DNA of 32,232 nucleotides from NCBI GenBank assembly GCA_003988855.1, contig QYAI01000225.1, positions 1-32,232 on the forward strand, written 5' to 3'. The position numbers were made by a program, and so were the translations under genes. The DNA comes from Arachnopeziza araneosa (lineage: Eukaryota > Ascomycota > Leotiomycetes > Helotiales > Arachnopezizaceae). This document shows positions 20,801-30,376 of the stretch, piece by piece; positions within the stretch are counted from its first letter, which is position 1; each line of letters starts with the position of its first letter. The notes under the pieces are model-generated. The model searched no databases and was not told the DNA's origin. It worked only from the letters and a program-made list of their open reading frames with translations.

Positions 20801-22956
20801 ACTAGCTGGTTCGAGTATCATGAACGACTGAGCGATGGGAAAATCCGACTCATCAGATTCAAAGCACGTCTTGAAGATGAAGACAAGCAGCTCCTAAATC
20901 TTGAGCTTATCGATACAAATATAGGGCGGCCTATTGAGTACCTGGCTTTATCCCACGTGTGGGGTCAAGTAAGCAGCAATATTGAGGACCACCCTGAAGA
21001 AAGAACAATTCTTCTCGATGGCAAACTTTTCACAGTTAAAGTTAATCTCGAAAGAGCATTAGCCCATCTGAAGGAAAAAAACATTGAATTACCTATTTGG
21101 ATTGACAGTATCTGTATCAACCAGAAAGATGCCATGGAAAAAAGTGAGCAAGTGCCGCGAATGGGAGAAATTTACGGGAAAGCAGAGCAAACTATCATAT
21201 GGCTAGGAGGGGGAAGCAAAAGGATGGGAGGCTCATGAAGCATCTTGAGAGAATTGGAAATGATGCTATATCGGCTGGAATAAACGACCTAACGCAAAAT
21301 GACCTGGCGACATGGCCAGATTTCGCAGAGGACGATTACTCAGACCGCAAGCTTGAGATAAGAAACAAGTTGGAGACATTCATTCCAAGAATGGAAAGAG
21401 GTTATGAAAATGGCAGCCCATTTCCTTTGAAAGATCTGGTCAATGTCTCAAACCTACCTTGGTTCACACAAGTATGGGTCCTCCAGGAGCTGGTAGTAAG
21501 CGAAGATGTCACATTCATGTATGGGGAGCGAGTGGATAGTTCCTGGGGAGAACTTCATAGCAAGCTTTATGCTCTGCAATATTTGGATTGCTTATGAACT
21601 TCAGTCGCTCACCAAGCTTAAGTCACTGTTCAGGCTACCGGTTGCATTATTGTCACTGTGATGGCGGAATGGCTGGAGATTTATGAGTGTATTTTTTGGA
21701 TCTCTCTTCACTCCGTCCATACTAAATACTCGGGCAACTTCAACTCTGGGGATGCGACGACAATGGCGGCGACCAGATGTTCGAAAAACTACAAGCCTTG
21801 GGATTCAAAACCGATCGTGTTGGCAGATTCCTTTGCTACCCACCAGAGAGACTACAAGTTTAGGCTTCAACATTATCGGCAGTGGCGTAGTGTTATTAAA
21901 ACTCGCCCTACTACGCTGAAAATGCAACTTTATCGCACCTTCATCTTCAGTTCCGGTGGCGCTATGGGCGCTACAGGCCCGAGAAACAGAATCTATGCTC
22001 TTTTTGGCGTATCAGATAAAGACGATGTTGAAAAACTCGGAATTGCTGATTATTACGCAAAACACGTAGAAGATTTATACACAGATGTTGCAGCGAAGTT
22101 ACTTGGGCAAGGCCATATCGATATCTTTGGCTTTTGACGACGTCTTGTCTACAAAGAGACTTTGGACCATGAGAAACCGGAACATGAGGAGCCAGAACAT
22201 GAGAAGTCAGAACATGAGAAACTGGACCTTAAAAAGCTGGACCATGAGAAGCTTCCATCGTGAGTACCTAATTGGGAACAGCCAATAATGCCACCCTGGG
22301 GTGGCAACATCGAAGATAGTCTATTCCACGCATCTGGTCAGGAACAATCCATAATGGCTCCCAGACAGACTGAAACATCACACAAAGTTCTCATCGTTTC
22401 AGCTCGCCACGTAGGGACATTTGAGGATTTCGGCAAAGCATAGAACCATGAATTAGAGAATTTCGATCTTAGCAAGGCGAGAGAACTCCTCCAGAATAGA
22501 GCGCACTTCCCCAAGCCCGTAAAGTGTATTTATGACTCTGTGGAAATGGAGAATGCGTTCTGGAAAATCCCAATAGCAGACAAGGAGATGAATAATCTTG
22601 GCATCATTCAACGCGCAACAAACAAATCTCACGCCGAGTTCATTGACATAGTAGCCATCATGACAGGGAAACCTGAGCAAAGTAAAATAGGTAATATAGC
22701 GCCATACAGGACCATGATGACGGAAATGCGCAACGCGAAACCGTTTCTCTCTAACAATGGTTATGTTGGTCTCTGTCCTACTGAATCTGACATCAATGAC
22801 TTTATATTCATCCCACTTGGATCCTATATGCCCTATGTATTTCGAAGGATTGAGGAAGGAATTTACAAGTTGATTGGAGAGGCGTATATGTATGGAATGA
22901 TGGATGGGAAGATAATAGATATGGATGTTCCGATTCAAGAACTTCAATTGATTTGA
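20801..22956 (+). pseudogene. HET-domain (heterokaryon incompatibility) pseudogene
   Basis: Frame 2 from about 20801 reads a classical HET start: YHERLSDGKIRLIRF, YLALSHVWGQ, then LPIWIDSICINQKDAMEKSEQ and EIYGKAEQTIIWLG. At about 21225 the frame moves to frame 1, which continues with LPWFTQVWVLQELVV (HET motif 3) and later GPRNRIYALFGVSD, DYYAKHVEDLYTDVA and a C-terminal FIPLGSYMPYVF..GEAYMYGMMDG, ending at 22956. Frame 1 is broken by stops at 21595, 21619, 22135, 22261 and 22441. The stop at 22261 falls in LPS*VPNW, where HET proteins have PSWVP. No in-frame ATG precedes the HET domain. With one frameshift and five stops, the gene is dead or was split. It follows the NLR gene on the same strand. 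HET proteins act in non-self recognition and cell death. Confidence 0.88.
22162..22251 (+). repeat. 15-bp minisatellite, six units, in the HET relic
   Basis: Six 15-nt units in the old reading frame encode the pentapeptides LDHEK, PEHEE, PEHEK, SEHEK, LDLKK and LDHEK. The array lies just before the LPS*VPNW position and after the stop at 22135. Confidence 0.8.
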
Positions 22957-23270
22957 TTTGGTATTGTAAAAAATAGCGAATTAGGAGGGCTCTGAAATAT
23001 CTGTGCTGCTTCTTCCTTGTAGGAGGAGCGACGGAAGTTAGAGTTTGAGTCCTGGGTAACTCGGATTCTGACCTCTGACTCTTTTTGTTGAGCGTTCTGC
23101 TTTCAAATAAAGCTTGAAACTCTCTCGATTATGTAAAGCGTTATTATTATAGGAAGAATAGGGCTAATTTTTAGGTAACTTAGTGGATCTGTAGCTTAGG
23201 CAATTTATTGTGTATTGATTAATCTGTTATACGTCTCTAAATCTCACAATAACTCTGCCATCCACATGAT
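22957..23270. other. Intergenic, AT-rich
   Basis: 3' flanks of the HET relic and of the small broken ORF on the minus strand. No feature was seen. Confidence 0.4.
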
Positions 23271-23563
23271 TCATCGCGAAGCACTTGTCACTGTAATAGG
23301 ACTGATCCTGAAATTGCCGGAAGACACCATGATAACTCCTCTGTTCTCTGCTCGTCCCTTCATAATTGCCTCGTTCTGCGCCGTCACAGCATCAAAATAC
23401 GCCTTGTAATATGCCGTGTAATTTTTTCGTACACGCTTTCCATATAGCGCTCCAGTCAAGCCAGCTAACACAACTATCTGGGAAGGTAGAAGTTTGGGAT
23501 GGAGTTCGTTTCAATACTCCATATAAATCCACGTCCAACTTGCTTTAACAGTTGCAACAACAT
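23271..23563 (-). pseudogene. Small frameshifted gene, unknown family
   Basis: On the minus strand the ORF from ATG at 23563 reads MLLQLLKQVGRGFIWSIETN and then SIPNFYLPR, and stops at TAG. The overlapping frame picks up directly with QIVVLAGLTGALYGKRVRKN and continues through AYYKAYFDAVTAQNEAIMKG to TGA at 23271. The two halves fit as one small protein of about 97 residues with one hydrophobic segment (VVLAGLTGALYG), interrupted by a single-nucleotide deletion near 23480. No intron signals explain the shift. It has the look of a small mitochondrial or other single-helix membrane protein, but I do not recognise the family. It is either a recent pseudogene or a sequencing error. Confidence 0.4.
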
Positions 23564-24212
23564 ATTTGTGGAATGATTTGAGTGATTAGATTGGGTAGGA
23601 TACTTTGTTTTCAGCGTACTTTCTTTTTGCGGACTTTGGAGTTGTTGGAAGATCGGAAGGTTGAAGTGTACCAGAGCAGTGATCTATCTCAAAAGTTGGG
23701 AATGCAAAGCCTTAATATATCTCCACCAAGAAATGATTCGAAGATCATTTGTTTTTCTGGTCCCATTATGGATCCGCATGATTTCATCCTAAACCATCCG
23801 TTTCGCTCTTAGCGGCAAATATGATTGGTGGTCATTTGATCGCGTGAAAAGGCTCAAGTTGGAATAATGTTTATTAGTTCTGCATTGATCGTTGAAGGTC
23901 GTTCTTAATTTCACGGGGAAAAACTCAAAGTCTTTAGGTCTCGTAGAAATCAATCTCAAGATAGCTCAACCTGTTCCAAAAATAGGTCAGTGTCGATAGT
24001 GGTCAAGAATGGTTTAGGGTGATGACTAATACGATGAAGCAAACCGTACAAACATATCGCGAAAGCTGTCCTCAATACATGGAATTCGAACTTCAATAAA
24101 AAGAGTTTGGATTGTCAACTTACGCAAACACCTCACAACAGACCCCGGAGCAAACCACCGAATAATTCACTTCTTTTCAAACAAGTACCCCTAACGTCAG
24201 TGAACTCTCACC
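23564..24212. other. Intergenic
   Basis: Shared upstream region of the small minus-strand ORF and SEC72. ORFs here lack motifs, and no clear TATA box is seen. Confidence 0.4.
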
Positions 24213-24806
24213 ATGGACGAACTTGAAACTTTCACGATGCTTCCTCTCCATATGGATCCTCAATCCAAAGCCATTTCCACAAGCTCAACCTCTCGCAACC
24301 TAAATGAAGAACTCAAAACCCTCAACGAACTTCACCGCACCCTCCTCACTCTCGAGTCGCCCATTCCCCCACCACCGATCCCAGTCAACCCAAAACGCTC
24401 CGCGAACATCACCAAGCTGCGCGAGAGCGGGAATACCTCGTTCAGACAAAGCAAGCATACAGATGCTATCCGAATGTACTCTCTAGGACTGGAGATGGCG
24501 TTGAAGAGACCTCTGTGGGAGCCGTGTGGACTAGTCAGAGATGAGGTTGCCAGTCTATACGCAAATCGAGCACAGGCGCATATGGCGATGCAGAACTGGC
24601 CTGAGGGAGCAGTAGATGCAGAGGCGAGTGTGGAGGCTAAGAAGGCAGGAAATGCTAAGGCTTGGTGGAGGAGAGGAAAGTGCTTGATAGAGATGGGAAG
24701 AGTGGATGAGGCAAAGGAGTGGGTAGGAAGGGGATTAGAGATGGAGGGAAATGAAGCTGATTTGGTGGCATTATTGAAGGAGATTGAGGAGAAGGGAAAG
24801 AAATGA
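24213..24806 (+). CDS. SEC72: Sec72 homologue, TPR subunit of the Sec62/Sec63 complex
   Basis: Single exon, 197 residues, about the length of yeast Sec72. The N-terminal part starts METFTMLPLHMDP-like (FTMLPLHMDPQSKAIS) and carries the LNEELKTLNELHRTLL helix and a proline patch (SPIPPPPIPVNPKRS). Residues from about 66 on form TPR helices: ITKLRESGNTSFRQSKHTDA, then a YANRAQAHMAMQNWPEG repeat and AWWRRGKCLIEMGRVDEA. This layout matches the fungal Sec72 family, a cytosolic peripheral subunit of the ER post-translational translocation complex whose TPRs bind Hsp70 tails and ribosome-associated chaperones. The start follows CTCACC. No intron is needed. Confidence 0.85.
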   Translation: MDELETFTMLPLHMDPQSKAISTSSTSRNLNEELKTLNELHRTLLTLESPIPPPPIPVNPKRSANITKLRESGNTSFRQSKHTDAIRMYSLGLEMALKRPLWEPCGLVRDEVASLYANRAQAHMAMQNWPEGAVDAEASVEAKKAGNAKAWWRRGKCLIEMGRVDEAKEWVGRGLEMEGNEADLVALLKEIEEKGKK

Positions 24807-25179
24807 AATGATTTACTGGTAGTTTTAGGTCTAAATGACTGGGCAGGATGGAAAGTGTGCATTGGTCCGGAGTCTTGGTGTTTTTACGGATCTCAACTGT
24901 AAAATACAGAAAATAGATCGCCCTTTTCTTCCTAGCCATTTCGGCACCTGATTTTGTTTTAAATATGTGGCTCTCTTGCGATTTGGCTATCATTTCCAAA
25001 GACACATGCGTATCTCTCTCCTTGGTTTGATAACTGAAAGAGCAAGGTGAACTCCCTAGCAAATTGCTCGATTTGGTTCAAATTCAACAGGGAACGCCAG
25101 CAACAGCCGTGATCCATCATCATTGTCGATATTCGCGACTGACAATCGGAACGTACTTAGTCGAGCAGCACGTGACACT
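24807..25179. other. Convergent 3' region
   Basis: Lies between the ends of SEC72 (+) and an orphan gene (-). No supportable gene; two minus-strand ORFs here are antisense or run on from the orphan in another frame. Confidence 0.4.
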
Positions 25180-26169
25180 CTAGTTTGGCCAGTGCCTTTG
25201 ATATCCGTTCTCTTGACCAAAGTTTCTTTCTCGAACTCTGCCATATGTGTCGATATCATCCATCATCTGTATCAACAAATGCTCTCTCGTGGCCGAGTTG
25301 AAATACAAGTGCTCAGATGCCTGTCCCGCATCGCTGTCTTCAACAATAGTGCCTCCAGCAGTTGCTCCTGTCGAGCTCACAGATGCGTTCTCTCTTTCCA
25401 GAGTCCGGTCGAAATGTGACGAAGGGGGAAGCTCACGCACGCCTGGAGCTGGGGTCGGTCTTCGGGGAGGAGACCATGTGTTCTGGCGACGTCTTCGACT
25501 CTCGCTTCCTTCAGCTACATCAGACCACATATTAGCTGGCTCTCGAGACAGATTTCCGCCATCTCCTGGTGTCGACCTTGAGGTTCGAGATCTTCCCATA
25601 TTTAGTATTCGGATTCTGTTTGGGTTTCGTGTTGTGTATGATCGTCTCGTATTCCTGGAACCAGGAAGCCGGCCTGTGCTCGACCGGTTAGTAGATGATG
25701 GAGCTGATTCTCCTTCTTCAGAGTTGATATTAGGATTCAACTCAAACCTCCCATTTAGAGCTTCTGGCCCTCTCTCCTCTAGCGCTGTAACATTTGCAGT
25801 ACTCCTTCCCCTCTGTTGCTCTCTCCTCCTTCCCATAGCTTGCGTCTCAATTCTAGCTTGCGCCTCAATTCTAGCTTGCACCTCCATATAACTCGCAACA
25901 ACATCGTCTGTAGGAACAATTCGCGCTTGTCCACTGTCGATCTCAAGTCTAGCTTGCGTCTGAATTCTAGCTTCCGTCTCAATTCTAGCTCGCATCTCAA
26001 GTCTAGCTTGCGCCTCCATATAACTCGCTGTCAAATCAACTGTAGGAACCATTCGCGCTTGTCCACCGTCGGTCCGGGCGTCTGGGACGGGTGCTAATGC
26101 CTCTGAGATGAGGGTTGAGACTTCAGCATCATCGGTTGACCCGGGTGTGAGGAAGAGTGGCTGTCCCAT
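25180..26169 (-). CDS. Orphan disordered protein with QARIET-type repeats
   Basis: Single open frame of 329 residues on the minus strand, starting MGQPLFLTPGSTDDAEVSTL. Residues 36-111 contain two copies of a 44-residue unit of the form GQAR[MI]VPT..[VL]..ASYME.QAR[LI]E. Each contains six-residue sub-repeats (QARIET, EARIQT, QARLEI) likely to form charged helix or coiled coil. The rest is Arg/Ser/Thr-rich and looks disordered (RSSTGRLPGSRNTRRSYTTR). The C-terminus has HLLIQMMDDIDTYGRVRERN. I do not recognise the family. A 1-kb frame with codon-phased repeats supports a real gene, but it could be shorter or spliced near the 3' end. No membrane segment or signal peptide is seen. Confidence 0.55.
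   Translation of the reverse strand: MGQPLFLTPGSTDDAEVSTLISEALAPVPDARTDGGQARMVPTVDLTASYMEAQARLEMRARIETEARIQTQARLEIDSGQARIVPTDDVVASYMEVQARIEAQARIETQAMGRRREQQRGRSTANVTALEERGPEALNGRFELNPNINSEEGESAPSSTNRSSTGRLPGSRNTRRSYTTRNPNRIRILNMGRSRTSRSTPGDGGNLSREPANMWSDVAEGSESRRRRQNTWSPPRRPTPAPGVRELPPSSHFDRTLERENASVSSTGATAGGTIVEDSDAGQASEHLYFNSATREHLLIQMMDDIDTYGRVRERNFGQENGYQRHWPN
25837..26020 (-). repeat. 18-bp minisatellite within the orphan CDS
   Basis: Two blocks (about 25837-25885 and 25940-26020) of 18-nt units, each coding six residues (QARIET-like), sit inside two copies of a 132-nt unit. The array keeps the reading frame. Confidence 0.75.
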
Positions 26170-26700
26170 TGTTGTTTGTGCTTTGCTGTGTTTTTTTGCT
26201 TTGACTTTGCTTTAAAACTCGAAGTTGGAGTTTGACAACTTCCGTTGCTGAATGGAAAGTTATTGCGGGGATGTATAGACTTTTTTTTGCGGGGATGTAT
26301 AGATTTTTTGCGGGGATTTATTTCATAGGTTAAGTTGCGGGTTGTTATTGTACTCCCCACACTTGTTGACTGCTGTAGTCTCGTTTTATTCACATGAACT
26401 ATTCAATTACAATCATCGTCTCATGAACGATTATTATCTTATATACAGTCCATATCCTCCAAATACTTTGTCATCTATTTGGCTTGCTGAAAAGGGTGGC
26501 TTTGCCGCTTCAGTTCTCAAAGATAGCTACATTTAGATTAGACAATGAAAATAATTGCTTCTTTAAGTGGACAAGAAACTTTGTTTAACCACCTAACTGG
26601 CGTTAAACTATCTTCTGAACTATATCCTCATATTCAGAATGAGCCATGGAACTACAAGACGGATTGCACAATTTGCGGGCAGTGGTAAGATTACCTGATA
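26170..26700. other. Intergenic, AT-rich
   Basis: Promoter side of the orphan gene ending at 26169. It holds a three-copy repeat at 26261-26326. ORFs at 26342-26536 (+) and 26603-26863 (-) look non-coding (AT-driven, no motif). Confidence 0.4.
26261..26326. repeat. Three tandem copies of a 20-24 bp unit
   Basis: Units of the form T-run, then TTGCGGGGATGTATAGA, at 26261, 26281 and 26305 (the last diverging at its 3' end). The array lies about 90-160 bp upstream of the orphan start on its promoter side, so the units could be binding sites. Confidence 0.65.
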
Positions 26701-26701
26701 T

Positions 26702-26876
26702 GAGATAAAAATTACGGGAGAGTATGGTCTGGAAAAGGAGTTGGAATTTTTGAGAGCTTTCAGTCCTTATAAACAGGCTGAAGTTGAGCCTAGATCTGAC
26801 TAGCGAGGGCTTGAAAGATGATATTTGGTCATTAGGGTTCATTCTCGCATTAGAAACACTCAATGGAGGTTTCTGA
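26702..26876 (+). pseudogene. Fragment of a protein kinase gene
   Basis: Plus-strand frame 3 from about 26769 reads INRLKLSLDLTSEGLK and directly DDIWSLGFILALETLNGG, then stops at 26874. DDIWSLGFILAL is the D-x-W-S-x-G motif of kinase subdomain IX, and RLKLS..LTSEG resembles the activation-loop approach. Frame 2 just before (26702-26760) gives EIKITGEYGLEKELEFLRAF, which could be the alpha-C region. The intervening catalytic loop is missing. This would be a short, rearranged relic; the kinase motif is good but short. Confidence 0.35.
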
Positions 26877-26905
26877 TATCAATTTTCGACATAGCACTAT
26901 CTTTG

Positions 26906-27697
26906 TTATGCGTCAATATCTCCAAAGAACGCATCTTCAGTATCTCCATCTGTAAGCCCCTTGACCATGCCCCAATCAAGAATCTTCTTTGCAAGCTCGA
27001 CCACGGTTTGAGATGCTTCACACCCCTTTCCTACAGTCGCTAAACTCCTATTATACTCCTTGATCTCGGCTACTACTGCTTCTTCATCGCTCATACTTTC
27101 TTTGCTCAATTCCAAATCTGGTAACTTTCCCTTTCCTTTTCCAGTCTCCTCGCTAAATGATTTCTTTCCTTTGATCAATGATTTCAAAGCTTCTGCTACC
27201 CTATCGTACTATCAGCGTGGTTCTCAAAACGTGCTTTGATTTCAGCAAGCCATCGGCATCACCTAGCCTCATCTCTACAACTCTGAACAAGTCAAAACTT
27301 ACTCTCCATCGACTTTCTCTCCTGTAACCAGCATACCCTCACTCAAATTATAAAAGTAACTTCTTAATACAGCCACCATCCTCATCCTTGCCTTCTCCAA
27401 TGGCTCCAACTCCTCCGAATCTCCCAGCGTAGAGCCATCCAGATTGATACTATGATCTGTGCTTAGTCTTTGCAGTCGCCAATCCTTGTTTTTGATGATG
27501 ACTGAGTCTTGAAGATCTTTCTGCCATTCCCAGGATCGGCTTCGAGTGTGAAAGTTCGAGAGGCAGAGCCATCGTGGTATGGGCGGAGAGCTAGTGGGTG
27601 GTTCTTCGTTGATGGAGTTATCGAGAGCAGTAGAGAGGGTAGCGATGTCGGATTTGAGGCTTTGTGTTTCTTGTGCTCGGTGAAGATCTTCAGACAT
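26906..27697 (-). CDS. Orphan protein A of the PxW-motif cluster
   Basis: Two exons on the minus strand, 27697-27303 and 27200-26906, give 229 residues. The 102-nt intron (GTAAGT..ACGATAG) is phase 2 and joins KVDGE to VAEALKSLIKG in frame. Residues 41-56 (PRWLCLSNFHTRSRSW) match the spaced motif PxW[LF]x4[YF]x3[TS]x2W shared with three downstream minus-strand genes. The rest is mostly predicted helix with many charged residues; VVELAKKIL (198-206) resembles IVEMAKKLY in protein B. There is no signal peptide or membrane segment. The family was not recognised. Protein B lies directly upstream on the same strand. Confidence 0.65.
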
Positions 27698-28044
27698 TAT
27701 TATTAGAGTGATGTTGTGCTGAGTTGGGGATTTTAGAAAGACGTGGTTGGAGTTTGAGGGTTGCGCCGTCAGTGAGATTTGACGGATTGCACCTTCTTCT
27801 TGATTCCGGAAGAAAATTTAGATTCGTGATACCATTTTTTCAGTTTGCCATACATTTAATATTCTGTACTAAAAGGCAGGCGCGATTTATCACAAACCGG
27901 AGGCCAAACAGCAGAATAAAGACAAGGTTATGTTTCTCTCATTGTTCACCTCACCGCTTGAAAATATTCAAACTCAACGTAAGAGTAATTGTACATGATC
28001 TCAAACCCAACCTTTCACACAATAATTCCTCTTCACTGTCGATA
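27698..28044. other. Intergenic
   Basis: Region between two co-oriented minus-strand genes: the promoter of orphan A and the 3' end of orphan B. Nothing else was seen. Confidence 0.4.
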
Positions 28045-30051
28045 TCATTCATCAGGTTCAGCAGTAGCCTCCAACTCGGCTCTTTGCAGCACATCTTTGA
28101 TTGAAAGTAGAATCCGGTCACTGACTTTGACTTCTCTCTCACTCTGATCACAGTTGTCCCACACATTACAGTAGTATTCAATCATATTGTTCAGAAGTGT
28201 ATCTTCAACAATCTGTTTGACCAATGGTGGCTGCCTCTCGTCGCACGCCCGACCCGAAACCCCCTTCCCCTTGTGCAGCTGATAGAGTTTCTTGGCCATT
28301 TCTACAATTCTCGCATCGACTTTCTCCTCTGGTTTGAGTTGGCTGAAGTAGATATCCAACTTGGCTTCGATGCATTGCTCGAGAGGATTGATTGTATTGT
28401 CGAAGAAATGTTTCCATGATGTCTGGGTTTCGATGTACTCTCGTTGTGCAGCAGCAGTTTCGACATTAAGAATCTCTTCTAATTCCTCAGTGTCGGTCAA
28501 GCGAGGGTAGTCGGGGCAGCTGACACAGTGCTTCTTCTCTTTGCACGTCCGAAGCTGTCGTTTTGATTGTTGATGTTTTGATTTCACTTGTCTCAGCACC
28601 TGTCGACTCCCAGGATGTCGAAGAATTACTTGTAGGTAGTAGAGAACTCTTTTGTCAAATTCTGCTCCAAGATTGAATGCCTCATAAGCATAGAGCTTCG
28701 TAAAGTGAACAGCTAATTCTGCGAATTTCGACAATATAGAGGTCTCTTTACTCATAAATTGAGCTGTCTTGAGTTCCAGGTTCCCGCCGATTATCTCAGT
28801 GATCTCCCAGGCCATTTCTATAACTCGAGCCTCGAAGGGCCAATCGGATTCCAGAGTCTCGTCATTGTATACGGCCAAAGAAGAAACAGCGCTTTTGGCA
28901 CTGCTTTTAAGTTGTTCAAAAAGGGTAGGTGGAGTGGAAGTTGTCAATGGATTCGTTGCACTTTGATCTTCCTCCTCTCTCGTGGAAATAGGCCTAGGAG
29001 TGCATGCAGGCTGAGCATTTTTCTCGACATCTACTTCAAGATCTGTCATTATGGAATCCGAATCATATGCTTTCAGGGTTTCGTCTGAGGTGTATCCGTC
29101 TTCAAACTGTCTTTCTTGTTCAACAAACCAAGCCAGGGTTTTGTCTTCATATCCTTCCATTCCAAGCCATGACGGCGCATCATAATTGTCTACCATGTCC
29201 GGTCTGCTATGTGGCATAAGTCGCTCCACTCTCTCTTTCCAACTTCTAACCTGATCGTTGATGTAGATAGATGCGTCTTCGTAGGGGGTGAGGATTTCTT
29301 GGCGCAGTTCATCGATGTACTCTTGTTCTTCGGGTGTCGTAACAGTATGAGAAAATAACGAAACTGTCTCCACCTTCACTTTATCATAAAGCGCGTTGAT
29401 TTTAAGTAGGCCCGTCAATACATCCGACACCATCTGCGCAAGCCTAACACGTGTAGGAATATTGGTCAACTCTAGAGTCGTGATGTAGCGGTGGAGAGCA
29501 TTTATGGCCAATGCAAACTCTTCTCCACAGGTGCCCGGCTGAGTGTTCCAGATCACATCCCCGTATGGCTGGTTGTTTGTGTGGTCAGTCCTTACTTTCG
29601 CTTTGAAATCGGAGGGCTGTTTGATTTCTTTCTCTTTTACCTCGCAGTCGGGAGTTGCGGGACGGGGGCATTCGGCAGATGGATCATCCACATTTTTTCC
29701 AGCCTCCATAATAAACTTCAAGCAGATGTCTTTGACTCCTGCGTTTGGGCCATTAATGTGCTCGAGTATTTTGTCTTGGCATATACCCCATTCTTTATTC
29801 AAACATATTTGGAGGTCCTGAATCTGAAGCTGCTCTGGGTTTAAAACTTCCACGGGGTCTTTTTGTTTTACATTATCAAGGATTTCTTCAGCTCTCCAAA
29901 AGATCTTTTCAACGCACTCAAGTGTATCTGGGTTCCATTCGGCATGTGCAAGCCTAGTCATTTGGTCAAGGCAAGCTTGGGCTTCGGTAATCAGAGAAGC
30001 AAGCGTGCTTGCATCAAGGGTGGTCTTGGAATCACTGAAAATGTCGTCCAT
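28045..30051 (-). CDS. Orphan protein B of the PxW-motif cluster (668 aa)
   Basis: A single 2-kb open frame on the minus strand, 668 residues, starting MDDIFSDSKTTLDASTLASL. It is acidic and mostly helical. Residues 293-308 (PSWLGMEGYEDKTLAW) are the clearest copy of the motif shared by four genes here. Two helix segments look alike, ARVIEMAWEI (408-417) and ARIVEMAKKL (590-599), and RVRLAQMVSD (201-210) may be a third, so the protein may consist of repeated helical modules on both sides of the motif. A small cysteine group lies at C503, C509 and C512. No signal peptide, membrane helix or enzyme motif is seen, and I do not recognise the family. The length of the open frame makes it a secure gene. 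Confidence 0.85.
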   Translation of the reverse strand: MDDIFSDSKTTLDASTLASLITEAQACLDQMTRLAHAEWNPDTLECVEKIFWRAEEILDNVKQKDPVEVLNPEQLQIQDLQICLNKEWGICQDKILEHINGPNAGVKDICLKFIMEAGKNVDDPSAECPRPATPDCEVKEKEIKQPSDFKAKVRTDHTNNQPYGDVIWNTQPGTCGEEFALAINALHRYITTLELTNIPTRVRLAQMVSDVLTGLLKINALYDKVKVETVSLFSHTVTTPEEQEYIDELRQEILTPYEDASIYINDQVRSWKERVERLMPHSRPDMVDNYDAPSWLGMEGYEDKTLAWFVEQERQFEDGYTSDETLKAYDSDSIMTDLEVDVEKNAQPACTPRPISTREEEDQSATNPLTTSTPPTLFEQLKSSAKSAVSSLAVYNDETLESDWPFEARVIEMAWEITEIIGGNLELKTAQFMSKETSILSKFAELAVHFTKLYAYEAFNLGAEFDKRVLYYLQVILRHPGSRQVLRQVKSKHQQSKRQLRTCKEKKHCVSCPDYPRLTDTEELEEILNVETAAAQREYIETQTSWKHFFDNTINPLEQCIEAKLDIYFSQLKPEEKVDARIVEMAKKLYQLHKGKGVSGRACDERQPPLVKQIVEDTLLNNMIEYYCNVWDNCDQSEREVKVSDRILLSIKDVLQRAELEATAEPDE

Positions 30052-30376
30052 TGTAAGAATAATTTGATGTGGGTTTGAGGACTATTGGTTTGTGGGTAGA
30101 GTCAAACAACAAGAGGGTGCCTAAAATGGTTAAAGAAGATGAACAGCAGGGCAATTCAAGCAAGATATAACTCATACTGTTGAGAATACAAACAATCACG
30201 ACTCACAGTGTCATAAATGAATCACAAATACTCAGTGAGTGTGGAACAATGACTGGAATTACGCAAGACCCATAGCTTGAGGTCAAGAAGAATTAGGCGA
30301 AATTAGGCGAGCCCCTATTCAACCACATAGACGTTCCAAGACATTGTCCTAACCCTTTTATACAGTTCTGAATAAT
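30052..30376. other. Intergenic
   Basis: Promoter of orphan B and 3' region of orphan C. Contains a 10-bp tandem GAAATTAGGC-type duplication near 30290-30310. Confidence 0.4.

Noticed and set aside
22135..22263. RIP (repeat-induced point mutation) as the cause of stops in the HET relic
   Set aside because: The key stop replaces TGG by TGA, not the CpA-to-TpA change typical of RIP, and CA dinucleotides remain frequent. Ordinary decay explains it as well.
22453..22947. 164-aa minus-strand ORF
   Set aside because: Lies over the C-terminal part of the HET relic, whose plus-strand translation is clearly HET-like.
25247..25891. 214-aa plus-strand ORF
   Set aside because: Antisense to the repeat-containing orphan. 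The minus-strand frame is longer, has a proper start and codon-phased repeats.
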